Positions 48,201-61,180 of a stretch of DNA of 64,000 nucleotides are shown piece after piece. The position numbers and the translations under genes are program-made. A model generated the notes under the pieces. It saw only the letters and a list, made by a program, of their open reading frames with translations. It had not been told where the DNA came from and did not search any database. How positions within the stretch are numbered: position 1 is the first letter of the stretch; each line of letters opens with the position of its first letter. The DNA is from Loxodes magnus. Its lineage: Eukaryota > Ciliophora > Karyorelictea > Loxodida > Loxodidae. The DNA is taken from NCBI GenBank assembly GCA_946699065.1, contig CAMPDV010000195.1, positions 124,001-188,000 of the forward strand, given 5' to 3'.

Positions 48201-51200
48201 ATTTATAATTATTAATTTCAATTATAAATAATTAGATATTTAATAGTCCTTCATTTATTTTCTTTCATTTATATTAAAAAGTTTTAATTAGCTTTATCTT
48301 TAATAATTATCTGGTAAAATACTTTTTTTACTATTCCAACAAATAACTAAATGAGATAAATTTAATTTTTACTAGATTTGGAACTGTTCAATTATGAACT
48401 AAAAGTTAAGGAAAGTAAATGAAATTTAGATAAAAGCTTCCTATTATTTATTTTCTAGGATGATAAAATTATTAATGTTTTAGCAAATAATCATCATAAT
48501 GCTAAAAGTCTGATATTTTAATTTTAGCACTGCAGTATAAAATTATCCAAATAATGCCATTAAATTTATAATTAACTAATTGTAATACAAATGGAATGAT
48601 TAAAGTAAAGCCTTAGATTTCATCATAAATAAAAGGAAAATATACTAAAGTAATAAAATTCTAAAGGAAAATTGTATTAAATTAAAATAATTCTAAATTA
48701 AAGCAAGTTAAGAACTATTTTAAAATTATATATATTAATACTTAAAAAATATTATAAAAAGAGTCTAAGAAACTCTTGTTATTGGATTATCTTTATTCAT
48801 ATACTATGCAACTAAGTAATTATTGTCTAATTTATTTTAAAAAAACTACTTTAAAATCATGGTATGATAAATTAGAATCTCGTTTTTAGTCATTGCAAAT
48901 TAAAATCCTTTTTTTTAAGCATCAATTTTAAAAAATTAATTAGTAAAAGATAAAATATTATTTTATTTGGAAGACTAAGCAAGTGTATAATATAAAGGAG
49001 AAAGATTTATATGATAGGAATATAGTTTCATTTTTTTCTCTTAAAGGATTTTGTCTTGCACTATTAGATATTACACTTTTATTAATATAATTTAATAATT
49101 TTTGAAATTATGTGCTTATTAAGATAAATTTTCTATATCAAGTTTTCTTTATTTCTCTACAATACTAAAATTTTTATTTATATCTCTTGATGTGTAAATT
49201 AAAAAAAATATATTTGGGATATTTGGTCTTAAAAAGGCTTATTTATTATAAAACTAAGTTACCTAAGATACTTGGCATTTGATAAATTAATTTCTATAAT
49301 ATTCATTTAATTCCAAACTTTGTTTCCAAAGATAAGGTCCATAAAAAATAAATTAATGATTTTAATTGTGTATGTTTTTCTTATATCACTAATACTTATA
49401 AGTTTATTTATTCTTGGGATATTATTAACTAAAATTTAAATAATTAATATTTTATCTTTCCCTCATACAAATAGAAAGAACTACAACTAATATTGTAATC
49501 ATTATTGCTTATAGCTATTTTTTATTTACATTGCAAACTTTTATAAATCTTAAGCATCATTAATGCTTAAATTTATCCAAAGATGTGATATTTTAATATT
49601 TATCAAAGGTTTAATTTTTAAGACTAAATCTCTAAATAAACATAATAGTTTAAGAATAAAATGCTTAAAGGTAATCTAAATAGAAAATGATTAAATTATA
49701 TTAATATTTATAGGAAATATTTAAATCACAGGCACTTTTAAATTAATTTTGCAATAATTCAAAGTATAAATAAAAATAATAAAGGTATCTTAATGTTCTA
49801 GGGTATTTAATAAATTAAAAATTCTAACTAAAGTTGACTTCAACCATATTTGACTTTATATAAAATAAATATAAATCTTTTTTATAGGATTTCATTTAGA
49901 GATTCCCCAAAAATTTTCTAAAAAAAAATTGTTCTTTTCAGTCATTTGTATGCTTTAATTTAAGTTTTCTCTCTTTCTCAAAAATAATTTTACATGAGCA
50001 ATAATTAAATTAAGCATTACCTTAAATGAATTAATAGTTTGTTATACGTTGCATGCTTTTTTCTATTAGAACATAAATAGAAGAATTTCAATTATGTTTA
50101 ATAGTTTGGTAAAAATAATACTTATAACTTTTCTCATTGCGTCTTGATATATTTTCCATATTTCTTATGAAAATTTCAAATAATTTTAGAACCTTTAGCA
50201 TACTTTATATATCTTAAGCTCCTTTATTTTTTAAATTTCGCAAATTATTAGCAAATTCTTTTTACGATTTCATTAGCAGACAAATGGCACTAAAAAATAA
50301 TTTTGCTGATATTTACTTTCTTATTTTTTCCTATTTTTGATTTATCTCTTGATGCTATTGCTTAATTATATTCCAAAATTAAATTTTTCTATCATATAAA
50401 TTAATAAACTTTAATGCCAATACAAATATCTTTAGCTTTTGCTAAATGAAATATAATCCAATTTTCCAATTCCTTTATCTATTTAATTTAGTTTTATATC
50501 ACTAGATAAATATAGCTAGAATAATTAAAAGGTATATTAAATTGATATAAGATAAAGCTTAGTTAAATATTTATATTCTACAAGCTATCAAAATGTTTCA
50601 TTTAACTTTATATTTTGCTTCTCATTAAACTAATTTTAATTTCTAAATTGCTTTGCTTATAAAATTATCGAAGTAGATAAATCAAAAGCTTCAAAGAGAA
50701 AAGCTAAATATTTGTTTTAGCAATGCTTAGGTATAATATATAATCAGCTTGAATAGAATAACTTTATAGTAAGATACTATTTATTTTATAATTAATAGCT
50801 AAGAAGGTATAAGAAAGAGATAATATAATAAGAGGTACAAATAAAATCAAGTTTTGGCTTATTTATACTATTTCAGTCAACTCAATTCACAATTCTATTT
50901 TTATTACTTGATGTATAGATGTAAAAGCCATATCTTTAGCTAATGCAAATAAACTAGTAGAATAATGTATATCTCTGTCAATTTATACTATTTTATATCT
51001 TAATCATTAGGAAAATATATTAAATTTGGTTTTATTTGAAAGATTTCTAGATATATGGAATTAGAGATCCAAGACTCTTTAATTTTTCTGACTTAAGAGA
51101 TATTTCCTTTTTATTTTAGAAAAAAATTAATTAAAATAATACCTTTTAATTTGTATAATTAACTAAAAATATATAGTCATTTATCCTTTTTCTCTTTTCT

Positions 51201-51753
51201 AAATTATTTAAAATAATTGTATAAAGTATTATTAACATTTGTTTATTAGCTTTATAGGTATTAAATAAACAACTTATTAGTCCATATCTTAATTTATTAT
51301 TAAGGAGAATAAAAGCTTAAAAAATATTAACAACTGGCAACTATAATTAAATAAGTAGCTTAACTTTAATTAGTTAGAGCATAGGCTATATTAATTTTTT
51401 TATGTCGAAGGAAATTAAAGATTTAGAAAATCATAGTAATAAACTTTAAAAGCTTAATCTGGTTTTTTGTTTATTAGAGTTTTAGATTTACCAAATATAC
51501 TAAAAATGGATTAAAGCCTCTAATTATAGGAATATTTCTTTATTCATCTTATAAAATTTCTTACATTATTTCAATTTATAAACTTAAATTAGATTATCTA
51601 AGTCAAGCATTTTAAACTTTAGTCTAATATTTTATAATATGAAAGGTGTATAAATGTAGTTAGATAATTATATACTAAAAGATTTATTAAGAGCCTAGAT
51701 AATTTTAATTAATGATTAAATGAAATTATATATTAAGTCAAGTAATAAGCATT
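45250..51753. other. AT-rich spacer, no gene recognised
   Basis: About 6.5 kb between the zinc-finger gene and the 3' end of the beta-helix gene. Read on both strands with the reassigned code, no conserved motif, RNA gene or bounded element was found. Confidence 0.5.
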
Positions 51754-54700
51754 TCACTCCTTGCTTTTATTTTTCATTTTCTCAATTTTTTCTCCTTTCT
51801 CTCTAAATGTAGTTAACAAATCGCTTTAGTCTCCGTCTTCATAAAATTAGAAACTTTGCACTGTATTTCCCTGATCATTATCACTTTTTTATCCTTCATA
51901 ATGATCATAAAACGCTCACTTTGCTTTAGGTCACTTTGATTAATAATTTAACCTGTTTATTTAGATTTCTTTTTTTATATTTTGAGGTTATTTTGTAATA
52001 ATTTATTTGCTCTCTAACTATAAGATACTTGGTTCTTTTTCTTCATTTTCTTGCTCTAAATTCCAATTTTTATTTAAATGAGATTCAATTAAATTTTCGT
52101 CTATTAATGTACTTTCTTGCTTTTAAGTATTTAAGTGTTTTTCCAGACTTTGGTTTAAACTTACTTCTTTTATTGACTCTCTATACTTTTTCATGATCAA
52201 ATCGCTTTCTCCGAATAAAATCGAAGCTTCTTTGAAATTTCATCAGTTAGATTAAATTGATGAAATCCTGTAACTTCAGTACTATTATTAAGAGAGAAAA
52301 CGATTATAAGCTACTTGTTTATACAGCTCCTTCAAGCATGTTCCATATAAGAGAGTCCATTCTAATTGTTTGATCATTTGAATAATATCTTGCTGCTAGA
52401 ATACTAACTTTAGCTTCTTACTATGTTTGTTTTCTTAATCCAAATCATAGAATTCCTAGTTTAAATCTTATTGTTTTTTCTTCTTATTATGAACTATCAT
52501 TTTGCTTATCTTTTTCCTAAGCTTGTCAAAAGTGCCTTAATCCTTCTTAGCTAATTACTCTTCTTTCTTTTCCCATTTAGTAACTATCTCATTCAACTTT
52601 ATGAATTTCTTAAAGTGACATAAGCGAAAATAAAATCTCATAGAATTGGTAAATGTCTAGTATCCATATTCTGTGAAGATATAATGAAACCATACTACTA
52701 AGAAATACCCATTTATCACTATCAGCAGCACAAACAAGGCTAAATCTAGTAATTTATAACTTTCTCCTGATTCAAAGTAAATTCCTATGAACAATATGGA
52801 AATCGAAATTCCTAGGTAATTCATTTCTAAACTATTAAGCTCTTTTTTAATATAAGGCTGATATCTCATCTATAGGTATATACAGGAAAGCATTACTATG
52901 ATTAGACACCAAAACTGGAATATGATAGTAGATTTTTATAGGAAGATAAATATTAAGGTGATTATAAACTTCTAGTACATCTTTATAAACTCTCAGAAAT
53001 AAAACTTATCTTTATACCCTATTGTTAGGAAACCAAACTAGGACTTTATTAGAGTTGAACTTATTAAGTTTCTTTTCTTATAAAGGTATAAAATAACTAT
53101 AAAAGGAACAAATATTCCATATAGTAATAAGCCTGGTAACGCAAGAAATAGAACGAATTTTCGATGACGATCTTTCCAGCATTCTATTTCAGTATAAGCG
53201 TTTAGCACTGCATAGTCTGGGGAAATTTAGTAGCAACTAAAGGAACTAAAGATAGCCATAATTAAGTTAGTGTATATTTAGAAGAAAGCAACACTCATGA
53301 TAGTAATAAAAATAGATTTGATGAATTTCTTTCTTCTAATGATTGAATATAGTAGAATAGAAGTAAATGCTATTATTAAAATAACTATTGGCAATCCCAT
53401 ATTGCTCATTACTTTGTTGTAATATTAGTTCTCATTTTACTAGTACATGCAATCCAGTTTGAAAATAGATGCTGTAGCTGCTTAGTATTATTGATTTATC
53501 TAAAATATTTCATTGAAGAAGTCGGGTCATTAAAACTTGAAACTCTATATTAGATTAGAGAATTACATGTAATTGGAGAATATTTTGAAATATACTCCAT
53601 AGTAAGATTCTTATTCGTATGCTGATTTTAAAGTTTATACTACTATATAAAATATAAAAGCACCAAATAATACTAACACTATCGAAGATACGATTATGGT
53701 CGTTTTTTTACTCATACATCTCTAGCATTCGTTCAGTCCATTTTTTTATCAGCCTTACTCACAAACATCACATAAAACTCCTTGATAACCTTTTTTGCAG
53801 TTTCCTTGTCAATTTACTGTCTACAACATATTTTCTCTTTACTAAGGGTTGGTTATTTTGAAGTATTAATTTTAAAAGCTGCTGTTTAAAAATGTACCCA
53901 AGCAAGCCTTATGCTTTGGACATTTGTGTATTGTCTCTGATTTAAAGTTTAGTCTTCAATAGCCTTCCTTAGGTGCTATTAAATCACCGCCATATCACAT
54001 TGCTCCTTACATGCATTCCTTACAAGATTTATCACTTTAATTTAAAGAATATTAGCCAAATATGCAGCTCTGACATTAAGTATCGTCTATCAATATTTGG
54101 CCTTAAAGGCACTTATCAATGTTTAATGATATTGTTAGTTTGTTTTCCATATTCTTGTCTAGTGCCAGATCTCCTTTTTCAAAAGAATTTGTTTCTAATT
54201 AAATATGAACTTGCTTTCCAGGGTTAGCTTTGACAATTATGTCTTTAATATTAAAAACTCCTAACTCTGAAAATACCCTTGTCTTGCCAGACAAATCAGC
54301 GTCTTCAGAAAAAATAGAAGCAATTGAAGTATTGTCAGTTTTAACTATCTATCCAAAAATATCTGTTATATATAAAGCATTCTCAGGAACAGGATAGCCA
54401 GGTAATTAAGATGCTAAGCTTCTATCAATAGAATTATTATTGCAATGATCAAACACATCACTGACTGAAATATTACTTAATTTAAATGTAAATGAGGCTA
54501 CATTATTTCCATAGTAAGCTGAGTTATTTTTAAACAGTTTGCATACTAAAAGGCTATCTAATCCAGGTATAAATGTAGGGATTGTTCCTTAGAATGAAAT
54601 AGCTCCGCCTTCGCTTATTACGCTCATTACTTTGTTGTTAAAGAAAGAATTATCTTAAAAGTAGTAGCTGCAAAGTAAACCCTTATCACATGTTACTTTT

Positions 54701-57700
54701 AATGCTCCTCCCTTAGAAATTTGACTGCCTTCTCCTTTTACCTGGTTATTTTAAAACAAGTTATTTCAGAAAGTTATGTTAGCATTTTGACAAAATCCTG
54801 CTCCTCCATGCTAAAATGCGATATTACCTTAGAAAATATTGTCTTTAATCAAGTAATTGTATTATAAATCATCGTTTATAATAGAGAAGCATGAACCTAT
54901 CTAAGCTTATTAATGCGAGCAAATACAATTAGAAATATTGATCTAAGAATTTAAAGAATAGATTGCAGAGCTGTAGGTTTAGCTACTGATACCGTTAGTA
55001 ATTTTTGTGTAGTTTAAGTTTATAAAACTTTCTTTGAAGGCTAATGCAGTACTGATGAAGTTGTCTATTTTGCAATTTTCCATGTAAATTTATGATTTTT
55101 CCATGTAGATAATCGAACCATAAATTTTAGAAATGCTTTTGAGAAAAGAAGTTCTATAAATCTTTAAATTGGATTAAATAGCGTAAATCGCACCTTATTA
55201 TGAGAACATTCCTTCGAATGAAACAGAATCTAAATATAGGTTAGTTTTAGTAAGATGCAAAGAACTTCCTTAATCTCCGCTGCCGTTTATAAATTGACTC
55301 CTATAAATTTTTAAAGTTGAATTGAGATCACTTAAAATGAATACTCCTTGGTATGCTTACTAATTTTAGAAGAGTGAATCCTCTATAGAAATTATAGAGC
55401 TCCAAACCATAATTCCAGAAGTCAATGAACTTACTTAGTTTTTATATATCTAAGTGCTTTTTAGAATTAGCTGGCTTTAATAAACGAATATAGTTGAAGT
55501 TTGTCCTGTATTTTCATAAATTTCGGTATTTTTAATTTCACTTGCCTTTTGAGTTTTAGCTGTCCATAAACTAAGGATACCCATGGAGGTAGCATGGTTG
55601 TTGAAAATAAGCGATTTTGAAACTACGAATTAAGAATTCTGCACATATAAAAAGGTTCCTTCTTCTGCTTTATTATTGGTAAAATTTGAATATTCAGTTC
55701 TAAATGTACTACTTAGCTACAAGAATCCTATTCCTCCGATTTCTTTTGCTACATTGTCTGAACATTCAATTCAGTTTATTTATATATTTGATTATGAAAG
55801 GTGAAAGATAACTCCTTCTCTTGCATAATTTTAGCTGAATTTAGAGTTAGAAACTGTTATATTAGATTGATCAGCTTTAATCACTGTTCCTATGTTAGCT
55901 ATATTTTCAGTTCCTTGTATATCATCAATTTCAGCTTTTACTTGCAAAAATAAGAAGATAGCTCCTTTAAAAGCGTAATTATGCTCGAAGATGCAATTTT
56001 AAATTTATATTTTATCTTAGCTAGCATCAATAGCACCTCCTTAACTTGATGCCCTATTATTACGAAATATGCTTTTCGATATTTAATAAATTGAAACTTA
56101 TGACTGTATAGAACCCCCATTAAGGGCTTCATTATTCTCAAAAGTAGTATTTTATATTATTCCTTATGCGTATTATAGCACTAAAATAGATCCTTTAGGA
56201 GCTGTATTGTTCACTACAAAGCAGTCTAGCAGACTAAAGTTTCTATTGGAAATTTTTATTAAAATTCCATCAGAAATGTTGTTTCTTAGCAGTTAAGTGT
56301 CTAACACTTCCAAATTAGTGTTTTTAGTATCTATAAGTCCTTATTTAGCTTAGTTCTCTATAAATTAGTTTTGCTTAATAGTCATCATCTTTATTTCTAG
56401 AGTTTGAATTACTTGGCTGGCTTAATTAAATAAGAAAGAACATCTTTATAAGCTTAATAAGTCTGATATTACTAGATAGAAAGTATTTCCATATACCGAA
56501 GTGTTATTTTAGAACGTAAGTGAATCCAAATAAGCATTTGTGTTCATTAAAACAAAAATGGATCCTGAAAATGCTTGGTTCTATATTAAGTAATTTTTAT
56601 ACAAGTATAATGAAACTTAGGATAAATACATTACGGCACCATCACTAGCTTAACTCTACCTAAACTAAGTATTTTAAATTATAACGTTCCCTTGTTATGA
56701 AATTATACTTCCACCGTCATTATCTGCTGAATTATCAATAATTCTGCTATCTAGAATAGTAATTTCAGTATCAGAAAGATACAGGCAAGCTCCATACTTC
56801 GCTTTGCTTTTCTGAGCATTCAAATTCTGAATTTAAATTCTGCTTTATTCTGAGTATATAAGCCCTCCACTTACTTATGCAATGTTATTGTTACTTTTGA
56901 TATTTGATAATGAAATCTCAGATTGAACACTGTAAATGAAAGTACCTTTAAAAGCAATATTATTTTCAACGTTTAAGTTAGAGATTTATGCTTTTAAAAA
57001 ATCGACGAATATTGTTCCATATCTGGTTGCAATATTTTGCTTTATTGTCAAGTTGTTGAGATTAAAACTTTAAACTTTAAAATAAAAAACACTTCCTGAA
57101 ACTGCTTTGCTTAGAGTGAACTAACTGTCTGCAATTCAAGATTATATTCCTAAATTCTGGGAAATTAAATAAAAAACTCCTCCATTTTAATTAGCTTCAT
57201 TTTCTAAGAACTCGCTATTCTGCAAAATGTTCAGATAAGATTATTATAAGCAAGCAAACCCACCATTCTCTCCAAGCGCTTTATTCTTATAAGCTGTAAT
57301 ATTGTTGATTTTTTCAATTATCGAATTCTATAAATACATTGCTCCGCCACTAAATGAAGTAGCAATATTCTCAATAAAGCTACAATCTTCAATTAATTTA
57401 ATTTCTGAGTTTAAAAGACTAATAGCGCCTCCATATTTTTATGCTTTATTTCTTATGAACAAATCCTTTGACATATAATTCACTTTTGAGTCTTCCAGAT
57501 ACTAAGCGGCGCCAAAATCCAATGCATAGTTTTAAACATAGGTATTATTTAAACTTATTTCGATATAAGAAAAATCATAGAAAGCTAAAACGCCTCCTAT
57601 TTTGGCAGTGTTGTTATAATAGTAATTATTCTGCATCAAGTTAATGGTTAAATTTGCCGCACAGAAAAAGCCTCCTTATTCTGTTAAAGCATAATTACCA

Positions 57701-59046
57701 GTAGCTTAATTATCCACTATCTAATTTATTCACGAGTTTGCCATAAATAATGCTCCTCCGTAGTATTGTGTAACGAAGTTTTATCTAAAGGTATTTTCTT
57801 AAATTGAGGTTATATTCGAATAAAATGCGAAAACTGCCCCTCCAAATCATTAAGCATGATTCTAGATAAACTAACTCCCTTTAATTTAATTAATCTGAGA
57901 ATAAAAAGAATATATACCGCCTCCTTATTCTTCTACGCTATTTTATATGAAAGTGCAGTTAGTAATATAGTAGCAGTAAGAGAAATCTAATAAAATAATT
58001 CCTAATTTATACGCAAAGTTTTAATCAAAGGTACATCCTTCAAAACTGCTTTTGGAGTTTTTTAAATTAAAAGATGATCAATAAGCTTAGTTTTCACGGA
58101 AGTAGGTATTTTTCATATAAGTTTCTGAGTTTTGTGAGTATATTGTAGCTCCATTTTATCCTTAATTCAGGTAAAATGTTCCATTTTACATCAGTAAGTA
58201 AGTATTAATTAAATAGAAGGGGGCCTGACTAGCTACATTCTCTAGAATGTATGTATCCTCCATGACTATATTACATTTTGTTGCATAAATTACTCCAGAG
58301 TTTTAATAAAATTTCGACTTTTTAACGCTAACTTAAGAATTTACTATTTTCAAAAAGAATCCATAATCAGAAGTCTTGCTATTTAAGACTGTTAAGTTAT
58401 AGGTTTAGAAAAGGCTTTAGTCAACACTGAGATAAAAGCCAAACTTCAAAATAAAATTTTTTATAGTTGTATCGTACATTTTTAGAACAGCACCGCTGGA
58501 TTTAATAAGTGAAAGAGCTTAGAATTATCCGCAATCTATTTAATTGCAAGTGGATCCACTTTACATCTACTCACCGCTAATTATGATATTTCTTATGACT
58601 AGAGTATCATTCTATTATAAATATATCTAAGTTTATGGTTTTTATATAAATAGAGTGGTTTAGTTTAATTTCTAAAGACACATAGACTTGTTTGTAGTTT
58701 CATCTATACATTCAAAATTCAAGATTGTTATATTTTTAGGTCCCTTTTTAGCCGCTCCTCCTCGCAGAATATCACAAACTATTTTGCAGGTAGGACATAT
58801 TAAGCAATCTACACTGTGATTATGAGGAGAAATAAAGACTTCATATTAATTTCCTTCAACCAAGCTATAAAGAGCGCTTTAAACGGAATTAAATGGTTCA
58901 CTTAAAGAACCATTAAACTTATTGATTTTAAGAGTGGCAATAACTGAAGGTGTTGTTACGTAAACCTAAATAGCCTAGAAACTAAATATGAAAAAAAGCT
59001 ATATAACTAAAAACTGTAATAGCAGCACAGAACTGACTTTTTTCAT
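51754..59046 (-). CDS. Giant beta-helix/cysteine-rich multi-pass membrane protein
   Basis: One uninterrupted frame of 2430 codons from ATG 59046 to TGA 51756-51754. A signal peptide (MKKVSSVLLLQFLVIQLFFI) is followed by about 1500 residues of irregular beta-helix-type repeats rich in NN.A..GGA and single N ladders (GGAISLLNSEIKLIEDCSF). A cysteine-rich segment follows at about 1640-1775 (CQSCIFGQYSLNQSDKSC, APKEGYWRLNF with the Trp by TGA at residue 1697, GVLCDVCEQGWQKNG). Then come seven or eight membrane helices (TTIIVSSIVLVLFGAFIFYI, LPIVILIIAFTSILLYSII, LALFVLLIVINGYFLVVWF) and a charged cytoplasmic tail of about 215 residues. Families of this build are common, mostly uncharacterised, ciliate membrane proteins; pectin-lyase-like folds bind carbohydrate or mediate adhesion. 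Sense TGA stops 54 codons before the terminator. Confidence 0.9.
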
Positions 59047-60416
59047 ATTTTAATTACTTTTAACTAAAATTATTCTCTTAAAAAATCATTTTAGATATAT
59101 AGAGTTATCATATACAGTTGCTATAAAATAAAAATAAAAAGGGTACTCATTTATAACTTCACTATTATCTCCCACTTATTTCTTTATATTCATAATTTTA
59201 TTTTCTACTATTTAATTCTAAATCTTAAATCTGGAAGCTATTTTTTCATTATTATTAATTTTCTACGAAGGTTTAATATAGTAAATAGAGTAGATCTTTT
59301 ATAATTACAACTAAAGATCATTAAAGCTTTAATTTATCTATGGTAATTTAATTTATAATTGCTATGAAAGTGATGCAGATGATTGAATATATGGTGTCTT
59401 AAAGTCTTAAAATAATCATATTTTTTCATATTTTTTATACCTTTTTCTTATCTTGAAATTTAAAGCTTAGACAAGCTTTAATCCTTCTCTGAAGCTTTTA
59501 CAGAGTTATTAGACTAATGCTTTTATATAAATTCTGATTTCTATTTTATAGGTTACTATGTCAAATCATTAGAGTTTATCTTTCATTAACTGCATATATT
59601 TGCTTAAAATTTTCTGATTTAAGCAAAAAGGGAGAAATGAAATGAAGATTTGCTAAAAGCAACTATACAGATCTAAACATAAAAATAGACTAAATTTATT
59701 TCTTTCTATTCAACTAAATTTAAATTCTCTTAATATCTTATAATATACGGAAAGAATACCAGAAAGTTCTTAATCTCTACAATTATTAATAACTTTAATT
59801 AATAAATTAGAAGGGAGAAAAGTGAAAGATTGCTATATAATGCAAGCTTAGAAATAAATGTTTCTAACTATCTTTTAAAGAAAAATTAGATAAGCTTTTT
59901 AATTATTAATACATAGTCAAAGGAACTAAATTTTAGGCTTTTAGAGTAGATCCAAAAATGTAGATAAGATTAAAGACATATATTCTATCTGGTAAATAGC
60001 CATAAATGATTGTAGTTATAAATAAACTAAAAATATTAATTTAAACTATAAAATACTCTTTAAACTTTTTGATTAAGCTTAGTTGATAAAGTATACCCCA
60101 TGAAAATCTAGTTTTATTAAGTCCCAATGTGAATTTTCTAGCTATCCTAACTAAAAAAAATATTCCAAACAAGAAAAAATTAAAGTTTAATTATCATTAG
60201 ATAAATTACATCTTAAACTAACAATCATATTCCTTTCATAGTTAATAACTATAAACCTAAAATTTTATGAAAGTAATATATCTCCTTTATTTAGTCTAAT
60301 TCGTGGAAAAACATTAAAATTAAAAGCATAATAAGAATTAATTTATTAAGTAAGTCTCAATTAAAAATATTTCAGAATTTAAACCAGAATTTTTCGCTAT
60401 AAGAAAACTGAAGTTA
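59047..60416. other. AT-rich spacer, no gene recognised
   Basis: Lies upstream of the beta-helix gene (minus) and of the second Gag-like relic (plus). It would hold the promoter of the membrane-protein gene. No distinct regulatory motif is evident. Confidence 0.5.
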
Positions 60417-61180
60417 ACAACATCTTAGGCTCGAAAAGGGCGTCTAAAAGGTAACCCACCTTTGAAGAGAAACCTAGAAAATCTGTAAAAATATAATGCA
60501 CCCGGAAGTCTCAAATTAAACCACAAAATAGTAAATAAACTATGATTAGCTTATAAAAGTGATCTTAATCTCCAGGAAGAGGTAAAAAAATTGAAGAAAG
60601 ATAATAAGATACTGATGGAAAAACTTGAAATTGCCGACGAAATAGAATCAAGACTCATTACTTAAGAGAGAAATATTTAACAAGACCAGAACAGCTAATC
60701 ATAAAACCAACAATAGAAGCAGAAAGAGCTAGATAACAAGATAGAAAAATAGAAGAGAATTAGCAAAAATTATAGTATTAAATGGAACTAAGAGAATAAA
60801 GTGATGATTCAAAGATAATTGAAGGAGAAAAACTCAAGATTTAAACCTAAAAGATGTTACTACTGCAAAACTCAAACGCATCTCTGGAAAAGATGCTAGA
60901 AAATTTAAAGTTTTAAATAAGAATACTGAAACTAGTAAAAGAAGTTGGAAACAAAAAGAAGTGACAACAACAACTAAAAATATCAAGAGAAAGATTATAT
61001 TATAATAAATTTGGAGATATTACTAAGAAAAAAGATATCCAGAATTATCTAGGCGAAAGAAGAATTCAAGAACCACATACATGGCAAGGAGAATAATTGT
61101 AGAGATTTGCTATTTTATATTTACCTCTAGGGTAGTCTAGAGGTTGGCGGTAAAAAGGTTAAAATACCTCCAAGAAAATA
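60417..61180 (+). pseudogene. Second Gag/ORF1-like relic with CCHC knuckle
   Basis: Open from about 60417 (TTSQARKGRLKGNPPLKRNL), through a coiled-coil-like segment (LQEEVKKLKKDNKILMEKLE) and a glutamine-rich part, to a zinc knuckle at 60855-60896, CYYCKTQTHLWKRC. A frame change right after the knuckle is needed to continue with LYYNKFGDITKKKDIQNYL and EPHTWQGEQLQRF. One TGA falls at a Trp-like position before the coiled coil (VNKLWLAYKSD). The architecture matches the orphan ORF at 9542, but the sequences are not close. No polymerase follows. A 7-bp perfect hairpin (CCTCTAG/CTAGAGG, 61124-61143) sits near its end. Confidence 0.6.

Noticed and set aside
52657..52869. Separate 70-aa membrane protein starting MRYQPYIKK
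   Set aside because: It is in frame with, and a continuous part of, the membrane region of the 2430-aa gene; it appears separate only because TAA/TAG/TGA were taken as stops.
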